From Larix kaempferi (lineage: Eukaryota; Streptophyta; Pinopsida; Pinales; Pinaceae): 64,000 nucleotides of DNA. Under the pieces are notes generated by a model that worked only from the letters and a program-made list of their open reading frames with translations, ran no database searches and was not told the DNA's origin. How positions within the stretch are numbered: the first letter of the stretch is position 1; every line of letters starts with the position of its first letter. The stretch covers positions 9,016,001-9,080,000 of the forward strand of contig BSBM01000877.1 in the NCBI GenBank assembly GCA_027924585.1, written 5' to 3'. Of the stretch, positions 57,953 through 64,000 are shown one piece after another. Position numbers and translations under genes: made by a program.

Positions 57953-58513
57953 TAACCTGAGAAGAAGACATTTTGCAGTGACGAAAACTTGAGTTTCTTG
58001 TTTATTGGGTTTCTCTCCATAGATTTTGGAAAATCCGTATAGTAGATTGACTCTACTCATCAAGGCGCATCTATCTGTCCAATCAGAATTCAATTTCGAG
58101 CATTTTCAGACTTGGCCCTCAAAATCAGGGTTTCCACAAAAATAGGAATTTCTGAAATCTGAAGACATAGCTGGAAGCTCCTTGCAAAAATCGAAGTTTA
58201 GAGCTTTGGATCGAGATTTTTGGTTGGGTAGATCTCCGGGAAACTCAAACCCTAATTCAGGGCTCTCCTTAGTGAACCCGGGAGGACAAAAAGGCAAATC
58301 TGAAGGGTAAAGCTTTGCTGATCTCAAATTCTGAATACACCAGGTTGATCAGCTCATCAAGGCACATCTTTCTGTCCTTTCAGAAAATTGAAATTCACAT
58401 TTTGAATTTTTAGGGTTTTTTCGTCAAACCCTAATCCGGGACTAGATCTAGGTTTCAGCATTTCAAGTGGTAAGATCTAAATATTTTCTATTTCCATTTG
58501 AAGTACTCTTAAG
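57953..58513 (+). other. Leader of copia element D
   Basis: This is non-coding DNA between primer site and gag. A CTCATCAAGGC(G/A)CATCT word occurs twice (58056 and 58355), followed by TGTCC and TCAGAA, so the leader contains a diverged duplication of about 300 bp spacing. Confidence 0.5.
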
Positions 58514-59347
58514 ATGTCTCACCACACCAAGCTTGAGGATAAGCTTGAAGGAGCTGATAACTTCCGATCTTGGAAGTATAGGATTAGGTTAATCCTGGAA
58601 GAGAATGAGTTGGACTCATATGTGAAAGAAGGCATCCCTATCCCAGAGGATGAAGAGGCCAAGGTATTGCATAAGAAGAACTTGGTCAAGGCAAAGAGAA
58701 TCATTGCGGATTCCATTAAAGACCATCTCATACCCCATGTGTCCTCTCTAAAGACACCCAAGGAGATGTTTGACTCTTTGACCAAGCTATTTGAAGGGAA
58801 GAACATAAATCAGAAGATGACCCTGTGGAACCAATTGAAAGGAGTAAAATTTCAGAATGGAGAAACCATTCAATCTTATTTTTCAAGGGTCTCCCAGATC
58901 AAGGAACAACTAGAAGCAGTGGATGAAATGGTGGAGAATGGTGAAGTGGTGATGACCACTCTAAATGGCCTACCCAGGTCATGGGATTCCTTCATTCAAG
59001 GAATCTGTGCAAGGAAGAAGTTGACCTCCTTCAACAGATTGCAGGAAGAATGCTCTCAAGAAGAAGCTAGGCTTGTGGCTCGAGAAGAAAAGATGGGAAA
59101 TGAAGATCAATCTCTCACAGCACATTCCAGGAAAGGCAAGTCCAAGAAGGAATCATCTCATAACAGAAGATCCTCACACCACCATTATCATAAAGATAAG
59201 AAAGATCTCAGATGCTTCAATTGCAATGAGAAGGGACACTTTGCTTCAGATTGTCCCAAGAAGAAGAAAGACAACAACAACAACTTCAATAAGAAGAAGA
59301 AGAATAACAAAAGAAGATATCATGCTCATGCTGCCGAACATGAGTGA
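58514..59347 (+). CDS. gag: gag of copia element D
   Basis: The 277-codon frame is open. It starts MSHHTKLEDKLEGADNFRSW, with the copia Gag features DNFRSWKYRIRLIL, LTKLFEGKNINQKM and IQSYFSRVSQIKEQL. CFNCNEKGHFASDC at about 59216 is a CCHC knuckle in a K/N-rich tail. It ends at TGA 59345. A one-base frame change near 59340 separates it from pol: the +1 frame continues SEPPKKKARAESNSDDDSS, so copia gag-pol was probably one ORF. Gag would build the particle; this part could still be expressed. Confidence 0.8.
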   Translation: MSHHTKLEDKLEGADNFRSWKYRIRLILEENELDSYVKEGIPIPEDEEAKVLHKKNLVKAKRIIADSIKDHLIPHVSSLKTPKEMFDSLTKLFEGKNINQKMTLWNQLKGVKFQNGETIQSYFSRVSQIKEQLEAVDEMVENGEVVMTTLNGLPRSWDSFIQGICARKKLTSFNRLQEECSQEEARLVAREEKMGNEDQSLTAHSRKGKSKKESSHNRRSSHHHYHKDKKDLRCFNCNEKGHFASDCPKKKKDNNNNFNKKKKNNKRRYHAHAAEHE

Positions 59348-59411
59348 ACCCCCAAAGAAGAAGGCTAGGGCAGAAAGTAATAGTGATGATGACTCATCAA
59401 GTGAAGAATAA

Positions 59412-60720
59412 TATGTTCTAATTTCTTCTCTCACAGGTACTATCTCCCATGGTTGTAATGATTGGTTGATTGACAGTGGGGATTCCAAACACATGACTAG
59501 GTTTAAGGAATCTTTTGTGAATCTATGTGAACATGAATCACCCCATAAGGTGAAACTTGGGGATGATTATCAATACCCAATCAAAGGAAGTGGTGAAGCC
59601 TCCTACAACCTAGATTCTGGAAAATCTTTGAAGATGAAAGAAGTCCTTTATGTACCTGGGCTCAAGAAGAACTTACTCTCCATCTTTGCATTGGATGCAA
59701 AAGGTATGAGGGTTGCATTTGTGGATGGGCAAGTCCTAATGTGGCCAAAGGGAAAGAACATAGATGATGCAGTAGTGATTGGAGAGCAAGAGGGAGGTTT
59801 GTATAAATTTAAGGGACAACCTGAACATGCCATGGTACATGAATCCATGGAGCCAAGTGAACTTTGGCATAGAAGACTTGCTCATATGCACTATAGAGCA
59901 TTTCCAATTGAAAGCAAGGCTGTAGAGGGTCTTCCTGAAATCAAGACCAAACATGAAGGTGTTTGCAAAGGATGTGCAAAAGGTAAGAACATTACGAAGG
60001 CTTTCCCAAGCAGTGAAAGCAAGGCAAAAGACATCCTGGAAATCATCCACTTAGATGTATGTGGTCCTATGTCATCCAATTTTGTGAGTGGGTATGTTTA
60101 CTATGTTTCATTTATTGATGACTTCTCCAGGAATACTTGGGTATACTTCTTGAAGAACAAAGATGAGGTGTTTGATAAATTCAAGGAATTCAAAACCTTG
60201 ATGGAGAATCAAACTGACAAGAAGATCAAAACATTCAGATCCGACAATGGTGGAGAATTCACCTCAGGTGACTTCAAGAAGCTTTGTAGTGATTCAGGGA
60301 TTAAGAGTGAGTTGACTGCTCCTTATAATCCTCAACACAATGGAGTTCCAGAAAGGAAGAACAGAACTATCATGGAAGCAGCAAGGGCAATGCTGCATGA
60401 CCAGGATCTACATATGCATCTATGGGCAGAGGCAACTAGAACAGTTGTATATGTGCAGAACAGAACACCCCACAAGATATTGGACAACAAGACACCATAA
60501 GAGGTCTTTTCCGGTAAGAAACCTGAAGTCAGCCATCTCAGAATATTTGGTTGTCCAGTATACACTCATGTCCCAAAGGAAGAGAGGACTAAACTAGATC
60601 CTTAGGGAAAGAAGGGTATCTTTGTGGGTTACAGTGAAAGCTCGAAGGCTTACACAATATACTTTCCAGGGTTCAAGAATATTGATGTCAGCAAGGATGA
60701 ATATAAGTTCAAGGACATGT
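59412..60720 (+). pseudogene. pol: Protease and integrase of copia element D
   Basis: After a TAA at 59409 the frame reads the protease site WLIDSGDSKHMTRF, where Asp-Ser-Gly is kept but the usual Ala/Cys is Asp. GAG-pre-integrase follows, with ELWHRRLAHMH and a CKGCAKGKN zinc pair. The integrase core has IHLDVCGPM (60050), RSDNGGEFTSGDF (60240) and NGVPERKNRTIM (60345), so all three acidic residues are kept. TAA at 60498 interrupts [25 protein letters not shown], a TAG (60603) and GIFVGYSESSKAY follow, and a TAG ends the match at 60720. The first 344 codons (59466-60500) are uninterrupted. Confidence 0.8.
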
Positions 60721-61495
60721 AATCCAGGAAGCAAAGATCAAGAGGGAGCACACTCAAGCAGCTCCTGCAAGGATGCATATTTTCAGAGGGAGTTGACCAG
60801 CTTCCTACATTCCAAAACAGAAAGGTGTAGAAGAAGCTACTTCAGCAGCTCCTGCCAGGAAGCAAAGACTCAGAGGAAGTCCACCCAACAAACAAATAAA
60901 GATAAGTATTTCAATTATCATTTCTTGCCTATTTTGTTTGTTTAAATAATATTACGCTTATGTTCCTAGACTTAGGAGATGTATTGTGCATATTAGAATG
61001 ATTGCATTAATGAACAGTATACTACTAATATGCATGTGATGGGTAAGTGGCCTATGGCACTGTACAAAATTCCAGTGCTACTTATCTAGAATGAAACCTA
61101 TTTGCTGACATGTTGGGAGTAGTGCAAACTCTTAACAATGTTCTGGTAGAGACTGGAAGGCATCTAGAAAGTTGTGGAACAAGGATAAATGTTGTATTGA
61201 AGCATTGGCTAAGATAACTGCATGACTGCATGACATATTTTTTTATGTGTAAAGAATTGGTTTTGAAAATTATGAGATGTTTCTAATCATGCAATTTAAC
61301 TTGTTTTGTAGGAAAGACTGTATATCTTCACCTACAAAAAAAGGACTACAACATTTGTTCCAGCAACAAAGATATCTATCGAAGATATTGAAGTTCCCAG
61401 GATCTGGGTTGAAGAAATGGAATGCCATGATCCGTTGATCATGAAGAAGATGTTTGAGATGCAGTCCCAAGACCTGACAGGGAGTCACATGTGTG
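60721..61495 (+). other. Stretch where the copia RT should be; RT absent
   Basis: The first 180 bp have the A/P/Q-rich texture of the linker between integrase and RT (two AGCAGCTCCTGC words at 60759 and 60842). From 60900 to 61315 the sequence is AT-rich and non-coding, and 61316-61490 shows no RT fingers or palm motif. A normal copia element has about 250 codons of RT here. Confidence 0.7.
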
Positions 61496-62465
61496 CAGAT
61501 TGAAGAAAGCCTTGTATGGCTTGTAGCAAGCTCCCAGAACTTGGTGTGATACAAAGAGGAAGCTTGCTGCTGAGTTCGATATAAAATATTTGGGAATGAT
61601 GCATTATTTCCTAGGTATGGAGGTGTGGCAGAGTGCAGGTGGGATTTTCCTTGGTCAAGGGAAGTACACAGTAGATATCCTGAAGAGATTCGGGATGATG
61701 GATTGCAAGGCCATGGCCACACCTATGGCATCGAATCTGAAGCTTCTATGTGATGCTTCATCTGAGCTGGTTGATGTCTCTATGTATCGTCAGATGATTG
61801 GGTCCTTGATGTACTTGACGAACACGAGACCAGATATTTGCTTTGCAGTGAACACATTGAGTCAGTTCCTGATAGATCCGAGGAGTGTTCATCTGGTTGC
61901 TGTAAAGCATGTTCTGAGGTACCTGAAGGGTACAGTGGATTATGGGCTCAAGTATGAGGTGAATCAAAAGTTTAACCTCCAGGGTTATGTTGATTCAGAT
62001 TGGGCTAACAATGCTGCAGATAGGAAGAGCACATCTGGGTGCTGCTTCAATATGGGATTAGGTGTGATCTCTTGGTTTAGCAGGAAGCAGTCATGCATAG
62101 CATTGAGTACAGTTGAGGCAGAGTATGTTGCAGCCTGTTCAGCTAGTTGTGAGGCAGTATGGCTATGGAAGCTACTGTCTGAGTTATTTGATCTCCCGTT
62201 GGATGCTACTAGTATCTTTTGTGATAACCAGAGTTGTGTGAAGCTGTCCGAGAATCCAGTGTTTCATGACAGGTCGAAACACATAGAGATCAAATATCAC
62301 TATATCAGGGGTATTGTGCAGAGAGGAGCTATGAAGCTCCTGTACGTTGCGACGGACGAGCAGATTGCAGATGTGCTGATGAAGCCACTAGCCAGGGTGA
62401 AGTTCGAGTACTTCAGGGAGAGGCTTGGCGTTCTTCATATTGATGACACTTCGAGGAAGAAGTGA
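61496..62465 (+). pseudogene. pol: RT tail fused to RNase H of copia element D
   Basis: CRLKKALYGL, a TAG and QAPRTWCD form the RT block just before the YVDD region. They are joined in frame to KRKLAAEFDIKYLGMMHYFL, which normally lies about 75 residues later, after YVDD. So the catalytic palm is deleted cleanly. From 61590 the frame is open for 291 codons: GYVDSDWANNAADRKSTSG (Asp), ALSTVEAEYVAACSA (Glu), IFCDNQSCVKLS (Asp) and the HIEIKYHYIRG region of copia RNase H. It ends at TGA 62463. Confidence 0.8.
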
Positions 62466-62580
62466 TGGACACATTTGCTGAAGCCATTCCAAGCATGTTG
62501 GAAGGAGGATCCTTCACATGGCTGTGGATGTAAGCATTGGATGACGAGCATCAGGATGATGTTCTGGTTTCTGCTTGGAT

Positions 62581-62810
62581 ATGATCAGTTGGATCATTTT
62601 TATATATGTATGTACGCATCATGTTGGATGTTGGATATGATCAGTTGGATCATTTTTATGTATGTATGTATGCATCATGTTGGATGTTGGATATGATCAG
62701 TTGGATCATTTTTATGTATGTATGTATGCATCATGTTGGATGCTGGATATGATCGGTTGGATCATGTGTATGTATTTTGTATAAGCATCATGTTGGATTC
62801 TTGGACTATG
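62581..62810 (+). repeat. 56-bp tandem repeat in the copia 3' region
   Basis: Units start ATGATCAGTTGGATCATTTT at 62581, 62637 and 62693, with a weaker fourth at 62749, giving an exact 56-bp period. Each has a TGATC..GGATCA dyad and a TATGTATGTATG run. Looser TGATCAGGTGGATCATG copies continue to about 63070. Confidence 0.95.
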
Positions 62811-63139
62811 TATCTGTATATGTATCAGGTGGATACATTGTATGATCAGGTGGATCATGTATGGTGATATGTATCATGTATTTGTATTTGTATTAGGTGG
62901 ATACACTGTATGATCAGGTGGATCATGCATGATGATATGTATCAGGTAGATACTTGGTATGCATAAGGGAGATACATTATATGATCAGGATGATCATGGA
63001 TGGCGAGCTTCAGGATGTTGCTCCAGATGACATGCAACAGGATGTTGCAGTGATGATCAGGATGATCATGTGTACATTAGGATGATGTATGGTGAGTATC
63101 AGGTTGATACTCTGTGGCCGTGGAATAGGTTGTGCAGAT

Positions 63140-63660
63140 AAGCATGTAATTTGTGCCCTGGGATATTTGTAGATGGTATTTCGAGGTTTTTCTTATGGCA
63201 TGTAATTCGTACCCTAGTACATCTGGAAAATGCTCTTTCGAGGTTTTGCTTGGGAGGACATATAATTTGTGCCCTGGGAGATCTGCAGATAGTCTTTCGA
63301 GGTTTTGCTTATGGCATGTAATTTGTGCCCTGGGATATTTGGCAGATGCTCTTTCGAGGTTTTGTCCTATGGCATGTAATTTGTGCCCTGGGAGATTCGA
63401 TAGGTTGAGCCGTGTGCTTGTAATCAGTCCTGGGATGCTCTTTCGAGGTTTTTCCATGACCACATGTAATTTGTGCCCTGGGAGATCCGATAGGTTGAGC
63501 CTTGTGCTCATAATCATTCCTGGGATTCTCTTTCGAGGTTTTGTGGTGGGGTCACATGTAATAAGTCCTGGAGATTTGGACAGGATGAAAAAGGCCTCAG
63601 ATGCTCTTTAGGGTTCTTGCTAGTCAAGAGACTCTTTTAAGGTTTTGTGATGCACGTAAT
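63140..63660 (+). repeat. CTTTCGAGGTTTTG tandem array in the copia 3' region
   Basis: About eight degenerate units of 57-90 bp contain GGCATGTAATTTGTGCCCTGG and CTCTTTCGAGGTTTTG. Two longer units add GATAGGTTGAGCC...GTGCTxxTAATCA. The array lies between pol and the 3' LTR, in the element's transcribed 3' end. The minus strand is partly open (63517-63077), which is a by-product of the repeat. Confidence 0.9.
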
Positions 63661-63890
63661 AAGTCCTGAGATTTCTATAGTAGGGCCAGTGATGACGAAG
63701 ACCTGCAGGTGGCGGGCCTACATCCAGTATGAAAAAGGACTGGCTCTGTAGAACTTCCTATGATGAGTAGAGTCAGAGATTGGTTGAGATAGCAGCAGCA
63801 GTGACGATGATGATGACGATGCATCGATGATGATGATCCCGAGAAGAAGACTTGTCTAGCAGATATGTGTCGAGAAATACCTTCCTAGTT

Positions 63891-63899
63891 AAGAGGGAG
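63891..63899 (+). other. Polypurine tract of copia element D
   Basis: AAGAGGGAG directly precedes the 3' LTR start TGTTGATG. Confidence 0.85.
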
Positions 63900-64000
63900 T
63901 GTTGATGTATATGTAACTTTGGAATGTATTTCATTTGTGTATTTTATATATATTTATTGTACCCTTATAAGAGATGTGTCATTCCTCTATAAGGAAGTGT
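63900..64000 (+). repeat. 3' LTR of copia element D, cut by the window end
   Basis: The 101 bases match 57337-57437 with a single C/T difference. The other 503 bp are outside the window. Confidence 0.95.

Larger units (their letters stand above)
57337..64000 (+). mobile_element. Ty1/copia element D, runs past the window end
   Basis: The 5' LTR is 57337-57940 and the 3' LTR starts at 63900. The internal order is primer site, gag, protease, integrase, a gap where RT should be, RNase H, two tandem arrays and the polypurine tract. Integrase before RNase H is the copia order. The first 101 bp of the LTRs differ at one site (CATCT versus CATTT), so the insertion is recent. It sits inside the protease frame of element C; the candidate TSD is TATAC (57332-57336), whose partner is outside the window. 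Confidence 0.9.

Noticed and set aside
63077-63517. A 146-codon minus-strand gene
   Set aside because: It is open only because the tandem repeat unit lacks stops on that strand; the peptide is itself a repeat.
1-64000. CRISPR arrays, rRNA genes, bacterial operons
   Set aside because: No regularly spaced direct repeats with unique spacers, no rRNA sequence and no bacterial-type gene layout were seen; the tandem arrays found lie inside plant transposable elements.

Overview
The window is from a land-plant nuclear genome and is almost wholly transposable elements (TEs), many nested in one another. The evidence is several Ty3/gypsy and Ty1/copia LTR retrotransposons of plant type, a tRNA-derived SINE, plant-like short introns, plant-style primer-binding sites and long AT-rich spacers. 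The low coding density suggests a large, repeat-swollen genome (gymnosperm or fern is a guess; the species cannot be read from the sequence). I find no intact host gene. Coding regions are nearly all broken by stops or frameshifts.

Region 1 (1-30.3 kb). A complete Ty3/gypsy element, here called A, spans 5392-26511 with the 5-bp target-site duplication AGTAT. Its LTRs are about 5.5 kb each. Each LTR carries its own promoter, a probable 5'-UTR intron and a roughly 1,079-codon coding region of unknown function. Between the LTRs lies a Tat-like gag-pol with a gag CHHC knuckle, protease, an extra archaeal-type RNase H placed before the reverse transcriptase (RT), RT with YLDD, a degenerate second RNase H, and integrase. 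The 3' LTR was later split by a 2.9-kb solo LTR (TSD TGAAT). A third, diverged relative of the LTR-borne coding region starts 97 bp after A ends, so A seems to have landed in a related older element (B).

Region 2 (30.3-48.7 kb). Two arms of about 0.7 kb (31972-32671 and 47114-47808) form a long inverted repeat. Between them are arrays of GGTGCAT-like motifs just inside each arm, a SINE with a 19-bp TSD, and a broken multi-exon minus-strand gene of unknown family. A 9.8-kb gag-protease-only LTR element on the minus strand (35597-45372, TSD TATAG) interrupts them. It sits in the second copy of a 418-bp tandem duplication whose first copy keeps the empty site.

Region 3 (48.7-64 kb). A minus-strand Ty3/gypsy element (RT motif YMEE instead of YMDD) adjoins, and probably was interrupted by, a plus-strand gypsy element (LTR 53108-54197) with an extra ORF before gag and five zinc knuckles. 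That element is broken inside its protease region by a young copia element (57337 to beyond the window end). The copia LTR ends differ at 1 position in 101 compared, yet its RT core, including YVDD, is missing.

The parts do not form a cellular pathway. They form a layered insertion history. The most unusual feature is the giant LTR with its own protein-coding unit, preserved as a family of at least three copies in this window.
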